64,000 nucleotides of DNA, from assembly GCA_947626685.1 (NCBI GenBank), contig CANQTD010000006.1:28533-92532 (forward strand), in the 5' to 3' direction. Position numbers and translations under genes: made by a program. Within the stretch, counting starts at the first letter, position 1. Every line of letters starts with the position of its first letter. Under the pieces are notes generated by a model, which saw only the letters and a list, made by a program, of their open reading frames with translations, had not been told where the DNA came from and did no database searches. Source of the DNA: an uncultured Clostridia bacterium (GTDB lineage: Bacteria > Bacillota > Clostridia > Christensenellales > Borkfalkiaceae). Positions 14,391 to 22,507 of this stretch are shown here, piece after piece.

Positions 14391-16834
14391 TTTTCATCTC
14401 CGCTGTCGCTCACAGCGGCCTCCTCGAGAGCCTCTGTCTCGGACATGGGTACCTCTTTTTTGATGGGGTGCTTTCTGTTCCATAGCCAGATCCCGAGCAC
14501 GGCAAGCCCGAACACGGCGAGGATGGGGAAGAGCGTCCACCACCAGCTGCCGACGAGATAGATGACCGTTCCGACGATATACGAGGTCGCAAGCCAGAAG
14601 AGCAGCGTCCAGCGGAACTTGCCCTTCGGAAGCTCCGCCTTTGCCGTGGCGCAGGCCGCGAAGCAGGGAATGGTCGTCATGTTGAAGGCGATGAACGAGA
14701 TGAGCGCGGGAATGGTGATGCCCGTCGCCGAGATCATGGCGATCGCTTCCTGCACCCCTTCTTCCGTTGCCATGAATTGGCCGCCGACCGAAACGGCGAG
14801 CGCGCCGAACGTCGCGATGACGTTCTCCTTTGCCACAAGCCCCGTGAGCGCGGCGACGGCGAATACCCAACCCGCCTTGCCGATCTGCGAACCGAACCCG
14901 AGCGGGGTGAAGAGCGGCTGGATGAGCATGCCGAGCGAACCCAAAATGCTCTCGTCCATGCGCACGTTGATAAGCCCGTCGACGATGAGTTCGTTCGTTT
15001 CGGGATTGAGCAGATAGCTGAAATCCTTTCCCGCCTGCGAAGCCGTGAGTCCGATACCGTTCACGAGCGACTGCGGATCCTGCAACAGAAATTCCCACTT
15101 CCAGCTGAAAGAAGAGAGGAACCAAATGACGATCGTCGAGGCGAAGATGATGGTGAACGCCTTCTTGACGAAGTGCTTGGTCTTATCCCACAGGTGGATC
15201 ATGAGCCCCTTGAACATGGGCGCGTGGTAGGCGGGCAGTTCCATGATGAAGGGCGGGACTTCGCCGCGCATCGTCGTGGAGCGCATCATGATGACGCACA
15301 CGATCGCCGTCACGATGCCGATGAGATACATGGAGTATGTGATGACGTCCGCGTTCCCGATATGGAAAAACCCGACGATGCCGCCCGCGATGGCGGTCAG
15401 AATGGGCAGTTTCGCGCCGCAGGAGAAGAACGGAATGACGCGGATGGTCGCCGTCCTCTCCCTGTCGTCCGCGAGCGTTCTCGTATTGATCATGGCGGGA
15501 AGGCTGCACCCGAAGCCCATGATCATGGGCATGAACGCCCTGCCCGACAGGCCGAAGCGGCGGAAGATGCGGTCCATGATGAACGCGACGCGCGCCATGT
15601 AGCCCGAATCTTCCAGAATGGAGAAGAAGAGGAAGAGCACGAGGATCTGGGGAAGGAAGCCGAGCACGGCGGAGAGGCCTCCCCAAATGCCGTCGTTCAA
15701 AAAGCTGCCGACCCAGAGGGGCGCGCCCCCGCAGATGAGGTCGATGAGCACGGAGACCCAATCGAGCGTCCAGCCGAAGAGGTTGGTGAGGATCACGCCC
15801 GGGGAGAATACCGCGCCGTCATAGAAACAGGCAAGGAGCGCGACGCCGGCGTTTCCCGTATCCATACCGAGGTCGGCAAGGGACGGGAGACCGCCGCCCA
15901 GCGACGCCCATGCGCCGATGAAGAACAAGTCCTCCGAGAAGGTGAGGTGGAAGATGGCGAAGAGGATCACGAGGAAGATGGGAATGCCCAGCCACTTGTT
16001 CGTGAGGATCTTATCCGCTTTGTCCGATCTCGAGAGTTTTTCGACCCCATGTCCCCCTTTGCGCTTGTATGCAGCCGAATAGTTGGCGGAGATGTATTTG
16101 TATCTTGCGTCCGCAACGACGGCCTCGAGGTCGTCGCCGAACGTCTCGTCCTCGAAGGTCGCCTTGAACTCTTCGACCATTGTCACGAGCTCGGGGTGCA
16201 TCTTCACCTCGATCTCGTCCATCTCGGCGAGTTTGACCGCATGGAAGAGCGGCGCGTCCACTTTCGCTCCCTTGAGGGCGATGGTCACGTCGCGCACCAG
16301 GTGGGCAAGGGACGAATCGTGCAGGACGGTGACGCCCGTTCTCCCCTGTTTCGCGCACGCGACCGCGCGGTCCATGAGTTCTTTGATGCCCTGATTTTTG
16401 AGCGCGGAGATCGCGACGACGGGAAGGCCGATCTTCTTTTCGAGTTCCTTCGCGTCGATCTCGTCGCCGCTCTTCTGCACCGCGTCCATCATGTTGAGGG
16501 CGATGATGACGGGGACGTCGATCTCCATGAGCTGGGTCGTGAGGTAGAGATTGCGTTCGAGATTGGTGGCGTCTACAATGTTGATGACGCAGTCGGGCTT
16601 CTCGTCGAGAATGAAGTTTCTCGAAATGACTTCCTCGGGCGTGTAAGGAGAGAGCGAATAGATGCCGGGAAGGTCGACGATCTTCACGGGTTCCTCCCCG
16701 CGCTTGTATGTCCCCTCGCGTTTGTCCACGGTGACGCCCGGCCAGTTGCCGACGTATGCCGTCGAGCCCGTGAGAAGGTTGAAGAGCGTCGTCTTTCCGC
16801 AGTTGGGATTGCCTGCGAGCGCGAATTTCATCAT
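14387..16834 (-). CDS. feoB: Ferrous iron transport protein B
   Basis: An 815-residue iron(II) transporter of the inner membrane. The N-terminal GTPase domain has G1 GNPNCGKTT (residues 8-16), G3 VDLPG and G4 NMMD, followed by a helical GDI-like domain up to about residue 270. The rest has the Gate and core membrane helices with conserved FFSCGAKLP and GFGCSLPAM cysteine motifs. Full family length. The start overlaps the feoA stop by four bases. The operon order is feoA (70 residues), feoA (78), feoB, Cys-rich protein. The operon promoter carries an inverted repeat, so expression is probably metal-regulated. Confidence 0.97.
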   Translation of the reverse strand: MMKFALAGNPNCGKTTLFNLLTGSTAYVGNWPGVTVDKREGTYKRGEEPVKIVDLPGIYSLSPYTPEEVISRNFILDEKPDCVINIVDATNLERNLYLTTQLMEIDVPVIIALNMMDAVQKSGDEIDAKELEKKIGLPVVAISALKNQGIKELMDRAVACAKQGRTGVTVLHDSSLAHLVRDVTIALKGAKVDAPLFHAVKLAEMDEIEVKMHPELVTMVEEFKATFEDETFGDDLEAVVADARYKYISANYSAAYKRKGGHGVEKLSRSDKADKILTNKWLGIPIFLVILFAIFHLTFSEDLFFIGAWASLGGGLPSLADLGMDTGNAGVALLACFYDGAVFSPGVILTNLFGWTLDWVSVLIDLICGGAPLWVGSFLNDGIWGGLSAVLGFLPQILVLFLFFSILEDSGYMARVAFIMDRIFRRFGLSGRAFMPMIMGFGCSLPAMINTRTLADDRERTATIRVIPFFSCGAKLPILTAIAGGIVGFFHIGNADVITYSMYLIGIVTAIVCVIMMRSTTMRGEVPPFIMELPAYHAPMFKGLMIHLWDKTKHFVKKAFTIIFASTIVIWFLSSFSWKWEFLLQDPQSLVNGIGLTASQAGKDFSYLLNPETNELIVDGLINVRMDESILGSLGMLIQPLFTPLGFGSQIGKAGWVFAVAALTGLVAKENVIATFGALAVSVGGQFMATEEGVQEAIAMISATGITIPALISFIAFNMTTIPCFAACATAKAELPKGKFRWTLLFWLATSYIVGTVIYLVGSWWWTLFPILAVFGLAVLGIWLWNRKHPIKKEVPMSETEALEEAAVSDSGDEK

Positions 16835-17067
16835 TTCTTCACCTCCATCGAGACGAGTTCCGCCTCCGACTTCCTGAGGGTGAGCTCATAGCTGCGGATG
16901 GTGATCTCGATGGGGTCGCCGAGGGGCGCCTTCTTCCGCAGAAGGATCTCCGCCCCGGGGGTCACGCCCATGTCGAACAGCCTTCTGCGCAGTCTGCCTT
17001 CGCCCGAGACCGTCTTGACGACGCCCTTCTCGCCGATGGCAAATTCGCTCAAAAGTTTTGTTGCCAT
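16831..17067 (-). CDS. feoA: FeoA-domain protein (second in operon)
   Basis: A 78-residue SH3-like FeoA protein. Typical features are GVVKTVSGEGRLRRRLFDMGVTPGAEILLRKKAPLGDPIEI: the RRRLFDMG...PG turn and the APLGDP strand are hallmarks. FeoA binds FeoB in the cytosol and supports iron uptake. The gene overlaps feoB by four bases and begins 38 bases after the other feoA. Having two separate feoA genes is common in Clostridia. Confidence 0.93.
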   Translation of the reverse strand: MATKLLSEFAIGEKGVVKTVSGEGRLRRRLFDMGVTPGAEILLRKKAPLGDPIEITIRSYELTLRKSEAELVSMEVKK

Positions 17068-17105
17068 GTGATTTTTGTATACCTCCGATGATGATACTTT
17101 TTTGG

Positions 17106-17318
17106 TTACGCGACGTAGATGCGCGACGCGACGTTTCTGTCGAGCGCGAGCCGCCCTTCCTTGACGCGGCAGACGGTACTGCCTCCGCTCGATGAAATGA
17201 CGGTGATCGTCCCGTCTACGAGGACTCCGAGATTACTGAGGTGCTTCTTCGTCTTGTCGTCTGCGACGATCTTGACGATCTTAACTTCCTGCCCCACCGG
17301 GGCGAGCAACAGCGGCAT
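17106..17318 (-). CDS. feoA: FeoA-domain protein (first in operon)
   Basis: A 70-residue FeoA-like protein. ATG 17318 is chosen because AAAGGAG lies seven bases upstream; the longer frame to 17429 translates the operator region. The pattern LAPVGQEVKIVKIV ... HLSNLGVLVDGTITVISSSGGSTVCRV fits a FeoA SH3 fold, with LSNLGVLVDG in place of the usual RRLLDLGL.PG. It is the first gene of the feo operon and is probably a partner of the second FeoA and FeoB. It is more divergent than its neighbour, so a regulatory role is possible. Confidence 0.88.
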   Translation of the reverse strand: MPLLLAPVGQEVKIVKIVADDKTKKHLSNLGVLVDGTITVISSSGGSTVCRVKEGRLALDRNVASRIYVA

Positions 17319-17389
17319 GTGCGTTCTCCTTTGGTTCGCAATGGCGAACTCATCTCCATAATGTATGCCCGCACCCTGCGGGCAATTCG

Positions 17390-17442
17390 AGTTAGCTTTT
17401 GCTAACTGTCCATATTCTATCACGCTCAAACGCTGTTGTCAA
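17390..17442 (-). promoter_or_regulatory. feo operon promoter with metal-regulator-like operator
   Basis: Minus strand: TTGACA (17442-17437), 17 bases, TAGAAT (17419-17414), then the inverted repeat AGTTAGC-N4-GCTAACT (17407-17390) at the expected transcription start. A related half-site, TTAGTTAGCAACTG, lies upstream of the -35 box (about 17487-17474). The TTAG...CTAA form is like DtxR/MntR-family operators; that assignment is inference. Confidence 0.65.
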
Positions 17443-17495
17443 CTGTTTTTCGGCACTTTTTCAAAAAAAGTTCGCAGTTGCTAACTAAAAATTTT

Positions 17496-17532
17496 TCCGC
17501 GGGCGGAATTGCTCCGCCCGCGGACCTTTTTT
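17496..17532. terminator. GC-rich hairpin between the feo and recA regions
   Basis: Stem TCCGCGGGCGG / CCGCCCGCGGA with loop AATTGCT, followed on the plus strand by CCTTTTTT. It may insulate the feo promoter from upstream transcription. Confidence 0.5.
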
Positions 17533-17537
17533 GAAAG

Positions 17538-17606
17538 CTAACCGCTGAACTCGATACTCACGGCACCGTTCCCGACGCGGACTTCGAGCGTTGCATAGTA
17601 TTGCAT
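17538..17606 (-). pseudogene. 22-codon frame, possible gene remnant
   Basis: A short open frame MQYYATLEVRVGNGAVS followed by IEFSG and a stop. It has codon use like local genes, but no ribosome site before the ATG and no family assignment. It could be a very small gene or the end of a lost one. The surrounding 17533-17675 holds nothing else I can support. Confidence 0.2.
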
Positions 17607-17675
17607 GTCAAGCGTTTCGGCAAAAGTTTTTTGAGGAAATTTGAGAAAAACGCAAAGCGGATGAAAAGGCTTACG

Positions 17676-17712
17676 AAAGCGAGGGCATTCCTTTGGGAAC
17701 GCCCTCGCCGTT
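17676..17712 (-). terminator. Terminator of the ftsK-recA-AlkD operon
   Basis: Minus strand: stem GGCGAGGGCGTTCC, loop CAAA, stem GGAATGCCCTCGCT, then TTCG, about 55 bases past the AlkD-like stop. Confidence 0.6.
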
Positions 17713-17762
17713 TTCGTGCAAAATTCGATATCTGTTGTTTAGAGGAGCTGCCGAAAATACCC

Positions 17763-18437
17763 TCACAGGGTTCGTTTCAAGGAGCGGAGAGTGGACTTCT
17801 GTTCGGCGGAAAGTCGGCTGCTCTCGCATGCCTTTTGGATCGTTCTATTATGGGTGATCGCGGGCATGGTACCCTCCTTTAACCTCTCGAAGCCGATTTC
17901 GAAGTGCTTGACGAGCACTTCCGCCATGAGCCATGCCGCCGCCATCGAGACGTAGTACTCCGTGTGGTCGCACCCCTCCGCGCTCTCGAAAAGAAAGGGA
18001 AGATACGCCTCGTCGCAATAGTAGCGGAGGAGCTGGACGAGGGCGAAACGGGATACAAAAGGGTGCGGCGAAAAGCGGTACGCTCGGATATAGCGGAGGA
18101 AATCTTCCCGCTTGCCCTTGACGCAGGGCGCGAGAAAGCAGTCCGTGAGCGCCCAATTCGTGAGCGAGGGCAAGAGCTTTCCGAGATTCGCCGTAAAAAT
18201 TCCGTAGGGCTGCATGCCGAGGACGTTGCACTTGATGAACGTGACCTCGTAGAACTCGTCGGGATAGGTGAGCAGTTCTTCCCACTTTTCGCGGTACTCT
18301 TTCGCGAGGGCGCGAAGGCGGGGCGTGCGCACGCCGATGAGTTCCTCCTGCGGGACGCAAAAGATCTTGGCGTTGAATGCGCGCAGGCTCTCCTCTCCGC
18401 AGGCGCGAAGCTGCCGAAGGAGCGCGGAATACGACAT
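17763..18437 (-). CDS. DNA alkylation repair protein (AlkD-like HEAT-repeat family)
   Basis: A 224-residue, mostly helical protein of the DNA alkylation repair family. The N-terminal segment IFCVPQEELIGVRTPRLRALAKEY is typical, as are NWALTDCFLAPCVKGKREDF and HPFVSRFALVQLL. Family members such as AlkD are glycosylases that remove bulky or positively charged alkylated bases without base flipping; some relatives lack activity. The catalytic aspartate is plausibly in WALTD, but I did not assign it firmly. The gene begins one base after the recA stop, so it shares the recA transcript, fitting a DNA-damage role. Confidence 0.82.
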   Translation of the reverse strand: MSYSALLRQLRACGEESLRAFNAKIFCVPQEELIGVRTPRLRALAKEYREKWEELLTYPDEFYEVTFIKCNVLGMQPYGIFTANLGKLLPSLTNWALTDCFLAPCVKGKREDFLRYIRAYRFSPHPFVSRFALVQLLRYYCDEAYLPFLFESAEGCDHTEYYVSMAAAWLMAEVLVKHFEIGFERLKEGTMPAITHNRTIQKACESSRLSAEQKSTLRSLKRTL

Positions 18438-18438
18438 G

Positions 18439-19458
18439 TTACTCCGCTCCCGCGACCTCGTCGACGGGTGCGCCCTTTGCGGCGGCGCGGATCTTCGCGA
18501 TCATTTCCTCCATGAGCTCGGGGTTGTCTTTGAGGAAGAGGCGCATCTTCTCGCGGCCGTTGGCGACCTTATTGTCGTTATAGCTGAACCACGCGCCGCT
18601 CTTTTTGATGATGTCATACTGCAAGCCGAGGTCGATCACGCAGCCTTCCTGCGAGACGCCCTCGCCGTACATAATGTCGAACTCCGCCTGACGGAAGGGA
18701 GGCGCGAGCTTGTTCTTGACGACTTTTGCGCGCGTACGGTTTCCCGCCGCGCCGTCGGTATCTTTGAGGATATCCGTCTTGCGGACGTCGATGCGGATGG
18801 ACGCATAGAATTTGAGCGCCTTGCCGCCCGGGGTCACTTCGGGGTTGCCGAACATGACGCCCACCTTCTCGCGGAGCTGGTTGATGAAGATGACGCACGT
18901 CTTGCTCTTGTTGACGATCGCGGTGAGCTTGCGGAGGGCCTGCGACATGAGCCGCGCCTGCAATCCGACGTGCGAATCCCCCATGTCCCCCTCGATCTCC
19001 GCCTTCGGGGTGAGGGCGGCGACGGAGTCGACGACAATGATGTCCACGGCGGAAGAGCGGACGAGCGCGTCCACGATATCGAGCGCCTGTTCGCCCGTGT
19101 CGGGCTGGGAGACGTAGAGCTCGTCGAGGTTGACGCCGAGCTTCTTCGCATAAACGGGGTCGAGCGCGTGTTCCGCGTCCACGAATGCGGCGATCCCGCC
19201 GAGTTTTTGCGCTTCCGCGACCGCATGGAGGGCGACCGTCGTCTTACCCGAGGACTCGGGGCCGTAGATCTCGATCATTCTCCCGCGGGGGAAGCCGCCG
19301 ATGCCGAGCGCGAGGTCGAGCGCGAGACAGCCGGAGGGAATGACTTCGATATCGGTATTGCCCGCCTCCTGCCCGAGCTTCATGATCGCGCCCTTGCCGT
19401 ATTCCTTTTCGATGTGCGCAAGGACTTGTTCCAATGCCTTCAATTTGTCTTCATTCAT
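18439..19458 (-). CDS. recA: Recombinase A
   Basis: A 339-residue RecA: homologous strand exchange, and co-protease for LexA-type repressors. It has Walker [10 protein letters not shown] (residues 66-74), the MAW-type EIYGPE, a DNA-binding loop region near [15 protein letters not shown], and the [19 protein letters not shown] segment. ATG 19458 gives the canonical [21 protein letters not shown] start; a longer open frame upstream runs into cinA on another frame and is rejected. GGAG lies about ten bases upstream. The gene is downstream of cinA by 28 bases, the widespread cinA-recA order. Confidence 0.98.
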   Translation of the reverse strand: MNEDKLKALEQVLAHIEKEYGKGAIMKLGQEAGNTDIEVIPSGCLALDLALGIGGFPRGRMIEIYGPESSGKTTVALHAVAEAQKLGGIAAFVDAEHALDPVYAKKLGVNLDELYVSQPDTGEQALDIVDALVRSSAVDIIVVDSVAALTPKAEIEGDMGDSHVGLQARLMSQALRKLTAIVNKSKTCVIFINQLREKVGVMFGNPEVTPGGKALKFYASIRIDVRKTDILKDTDGAAGNRTRAKVVKNKLAPPFRQAEFDIMYGEGVSQEGCVIDLGLQYDIIKKSGAWFSYNDNKVANGREKMRLFLKDNPELMEEMIAKIRAAAKGAPVDEVAGAE

Positions 19459-19486
19459 AACTGTATGTACTCCTTCATCGGTTTTT

Positions 19487-20563
19487 TTATTGCAACTCGC
19501 GGAATGCGAGAAAGAGAGCGAGGTTGATCGCGGTCTCCGTGACCGTTTCGCGGTCGCCCGAGAGGTCGTAGCGGTAGACGTGCACCTCTTCCCGCGTGCC
19601 CGCCGCGATATAGCACAGCCCCGCCGGGTTGCCCTTTTCGTCGGAAGCGGGACCCGCGACCCCCGTCGTGGCGACGGCGAGATCGCATTCCCCCGTCGCG
19701 AGCAGACCCGCCGCCATCTCGTAGGCAGTCCTGTCGGAGACGGTGCCCCTCCGCTCGATCGTGAAGGGAGCGACTTGCAGCCGCGTCTCCTTCGCCTTTC
19801 CGTTGTAAGCGTTGATACCCTCGTAGTAGACTTCGCTCGCACCGGGAATGCGCACGATGGCGCGCCCGACGCCGCCCCCCGTAAACGATTCCGCGACCGA
19901 GATGCGCCTTCTTCTGATCTTCAAAGCGTCTACGAGCCGCTCCGCGACGGGGACGTCCTCCACGGCATAGAGATACCGTTCCAGACCGGTCGCGAGCATG
20001 CGGCTCGCCTCGTCGACGACGTATTTGGGGGTGTTTCTGTCGTAAATGATCTCGATACGGGCGTCCGCGTACTTCTCGGTGACGTGCAGCATGAGCTGCG
20101 GAAAGCGGGTGTGGATCTCCTCGACGAGGTCTTTCACCGTCTTTGCGGGCGGGGACATCGCGCGGAGAACGACGCGGTAATACGACTGCTTTCTGCGCCC
20201 GTCGACGCGGGGGATGAGCTCGGAGGAGACCAATTTCGCCCCACCCATGCCCGCGGGAAGCACGCCGAAAATGTTCTTTTTCGTTTCGAGCAAGCTCGAG
20301 TTTGCGAATCGTTCCCCCGAGGCGATCTCCACCGCGCGCTTCGCTTCGGGCACGAGAACGGAGTCGCACACGATGAACACGCCGTCGTGCTGTGCGGCGA
20401 GACGGACGAGGGCGGAATCGAGAGCCGCGGGAACGTCGTAGGCGAGAAAGGTGACCTCGTCAAAGAAAACGCCGCCCGAGAGAAACGCGTCGGTGACGGG
20501 AGAATAGTCCACCGCCGCGAGCGAGTTCTTGTTATTGAAGAGGATGACGGCGGAATAGCTCAC
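19487..20563 (-). CDS. cinA: CinA family protein with degenerate N-terminal domain
   Basis: A 358-residue CinA homologue. The C-terminal domain (about residues 195-358) is intact nicotinamide-nucleotide amidohydrolase type: [22 protein letters not shown] and [17 protein letters not shown]. It should deamidate NMN and contribute to NAD recycling. The N-terminal half corresponds to the MoCF/COG1058 domain but is short and lacks the usual GTELLLG and GGLGPTEDD motifs, so any ADP-ribose pyrophosphatase activity is doubtful. Its start overlaps the pgsA stop. It sits before recA as in many Firmicutes, where competence and damage responses are linked. Confidence 0.88.
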   Translation of the reverse strand: MSYSAVILFNNKNSLAAVDYSPVTDAFLSGGVFFDEVTFLAYDVPAALDSALVRLAAQHDGVFIVCDSVLVPEAKRAVEIASGERFANSSLLETKKNIFGVLPAGMGGAKLVSSELIPRVDGRRKQSYYRVVLRAMSPPAKTVKDLVEEIHTRFPQLMLHVTEKYADARIEIIYDRNTPKYVVDEASRMLATGLERYLYAVEDVPVAERLVDALKIRRRRISVAESFTGGGVGRAIVRIPGASEVYYEGINAYNGKAKETRLQVAPFTIERRGTVSDRTAYEMAAGLLATGECDLAVATTGVAGPASDEKGNPAGLCYIAAGTREEVHVYRYDLSGDRETVTETAINLALFLAFRELQ

Positions 20564-21174
20564 TTCGTCTCCTTTGTGCCGTCTCTGAGGACGGCTCTGT
20601 TGCGCACGATATAATTGACGCCCGAGGCGACGGTCAGCACGGCCGCGATCCCGAGCAGGGCGAGCCCCGCCGCGAGCGGATACACCGCGTACTTCGCCGC
20701 GTCCGCTACGGCATACACCTGCATGCCCGCGAGCAGGACGACGACGGAGACGTCCTGAAACGTCGTCTTGAACTTGCCGAGCTTATCGGCGGCGAGGACG
20801 ACCTTCTTATCCGCCGCGATGATGCGGAAGCCGCTCACGATGAGTTCGCGCGCCATGATGGCCGCAACGCACACACCCACTGCGATCATGCACCATGCGC
20901 CGACGCCGTCGAAGGCGGCGGGACGGGTGAGCATGACGATGAAGGCGGTGCTCACGAGCACTTTGTCGGCGATCGGGTCGAGAAATTTGCCCAAATTGGT
21001 GACGAGGTTCCTGCTACGCGCAAGGTAGCCGTCGATAAAATCGGTGCACGCCGCGATGACAAAGACCGCCGCGGCGATCGCGTAGTTGTAGGGCACGACG
21101 TCCAGATAGAAGAAGAGGACGAAAACGGGGATCATGAAAATGCGCGTAAGCGTGATCTTATTGGGAAGATTCAT
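20560..21174 (-). CDS. pgsA: CDP-diacylglycerol-glycerol-3-phosphate 3-phosphatidyltransferase
   Basis: A 204-residue membrane enzyme making phosphatidylglycerol phosphate from CDP-diacylglycerol and glycerol-3-phosphate. The CDP-alcohol phosphotransferase motif DG-x2-AR-x8-G-x3-D-x3-D is complete in DGYLARSRNLVTNLGKFLDP. Several hydrophobic helices follow. ATG 21174 gives the family start MNLPNKITLTRIFMIP; upstream in-frame ATGs would overlap rimO. It lies 7 bases after rimO and overlaps cinA by four bases, in a ftsK-rimO-pgsA-cinA-recA order typical of Clostridia. Confidence 0.96.
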   Translation of the reverse strand: MNLPNKITLTRIFMIPVFVLFFYLDVVPYNYAIAAAVFVIAACTDFIDGYLARSRNLVTNLGKFLDPIADKVLVSTAFIVMLTRPAAFDGVGAWCMIAVGVCVAAIMARELIVSGFRIIAADKKVVLAADKLGKFKTTFQDVSVVVLLAGMQVYAVADAAKYAVYPLAAGLALLGIAAVLTVASGVNYIVRNRAVLRDGTKETK

Positions 21175-21181
21175 ATGTACC

Positions 21182-22507
21182 TCACGAGATCTCATCGACG
21201 GCCTCGCCGTACAGATCGTAAGTTTCGGCACGCCGTATGCGGACATGGTATCGCCGTCCTTCCTCTGCATGCGGCGAAGTGAAGTAGACGGAGCCGTCGA
21301 TCTCATATGCCTGAAAGTATGCTCTGCCCACAAAACAGCCCTTTTCGTAGTCGACGCCGTCGCAGACGATCTCGAGCGTCTCCCCGACGTAGCGGGCGAG
21401 TTTTTGCGCCGAGATCGCGGCCTGTTTTTTGTAGAGGGCGGCGGTGCGGCGTTTCTTCGTCGAGGGATGGATCTGCCCCGGAAGGCGGTAGGCGGGCGTA
21501 TCGGGTTCGCGGGAATAGGCGAAGAAGCCGCAATTCTCGAACTGCGCCCTGTCGAGGAAGGCGAGGAGCGACTCGTGCTCCTCCTCCGTCTCCGAGGGGA
21601 ACCCCGCGATGAAGGTGGTGCGGATGGCGACGCCGGGGATCTCCCTTCTGAGCTTTTCGAGAAGGGCGAGGATCTCCCCCTTTCTGCTCCGCCGCCCCAT
21701 GAGTTTCAGGATCCTGTCCTCCGAGTGTTGGAGGGGAATGTCGAGATATTTGATGACTTTCGGATTGTCCCGCACTTCCGCGATGAGCTTGTCGGTGATC
21801 ACTTCCGGATAACAGTATAGCAGACGAATATGACAGATATTGTCAAGTTCGGAAAGTTTTTCGATCAATTCCGCAAATTTATTTTCGCCGACGTCCTCGC
21901 CGTAGCGGGTGGTGTCCTGTGCGACGAGCACGAGTTCGTCCGTCTCGCCGAGGCTCTTCGCCTCCGCGACAAGCTCTTCCATCGGGTAGGAGACATATTT
22001 GCCGCGGATCTTGGGGATGAGGCAATAGGTGCACCTGTTGAAGCAGCCGTCTGCGATTTTGAGGTATTTGAGGTGGGGCATGGTCGAGATATACCGTTCG
22101 GAAAGCGCGCCGTTGCCCGTTCCGACGGCGTTCACCCGCCCCTCCCTGTAAGAGCGTTCGAGGGCGGGGAAGAGTTCGCTTGCGTCCTTCACGCCGAGAA
22201 AGACGTCCCCCTCCGTGAGGGCGGGAAAGAGTTCCCCGATGAATTTTTCGGGCAGACAGCCCGTGACGACGATCTTTTCGAGTTTGCCGTTCTTTCTGTA
22301 ACCGTTCCCCTCAAAGACTGCGGCGAGCGATTCCTCCCGCGCCGCGTTCAAAAAGGCGCAGGTGTTGACGATGAGGATCTGCGCCTCCGAAAGGTCCGAG
22401 GTGATGGGACAGTTGTGCCGTTTGATCTCGCCGAGCAGCCTCTCTCCGTCGACGCGGTTCTTGTCGCATCCGAGCGAGATCATGCCGAAGGTCTTGGTGA
22501 GCATCAA
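21182..22507 (-). CDS. rimO: Ribosomal protein S12 methylthiotransferase
   Basis: A 441-residue radical-SAM enzyme that adds a methylthio group to an aspartate of ribosomal protein S12. The N-terminal UPF0004 domain carries cysteines in ISLGCDKNRVD, VNTCAF and VTGCLPE for one iron-sulfur cluster. The radical-SAM motif is C-x3-C-x2-C in GCFNRCTYCLIP. A C-terminal TRAM domain ends the protein. The start SLGCDKNRVDGE is RimO-specific rather than MiaB-like. It overlaps the ftsK stop by four bases. Confidence 0.96.
   Translation of the reverse strand: MMLTKTFGMISLGCDKNRVDGERLLGEIKRHNCPITSDLSEAQILIVNTCAFLNAAREESLAAVFEGNGYRKNGKLEKIVVTGCLPEKFIGELFPALTEGDVFLGVKDASELFPALERSYREGRVNAVGTGNGALSERYISTMPHLKYLKIADGCFNRCTYCLIPKIRGKYVSYPMEELVAEAKSLGETDELVLVAQDTTRYGEDVGENKFAELIEKLSELDNICHIRLLYCYPEVITDKLIAEVRDNPKVIKYLDIPLQHSEDRILKLMGRRSRKGEILALLEKLRREIPGVAIRTTFIAGFPSETEEEHESLLAFLDRAQFENCGFFAYSREPDTPAYRLPGQIHPSTKKRRTAALYKKQAAISAQKLARYVGETLEIVCDGVDYEKGCFVGRAYFQAYEIDGSVYFTSPHAEEGRRYHVRIRRAETYDLYGEAVDEIS

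Noticed and set aside
14777..16891. A 704-codon open frame antisense to feoB
   Set aside because: GC-rich shadow of a confident gene; very charged, low-complexity product with no domain.
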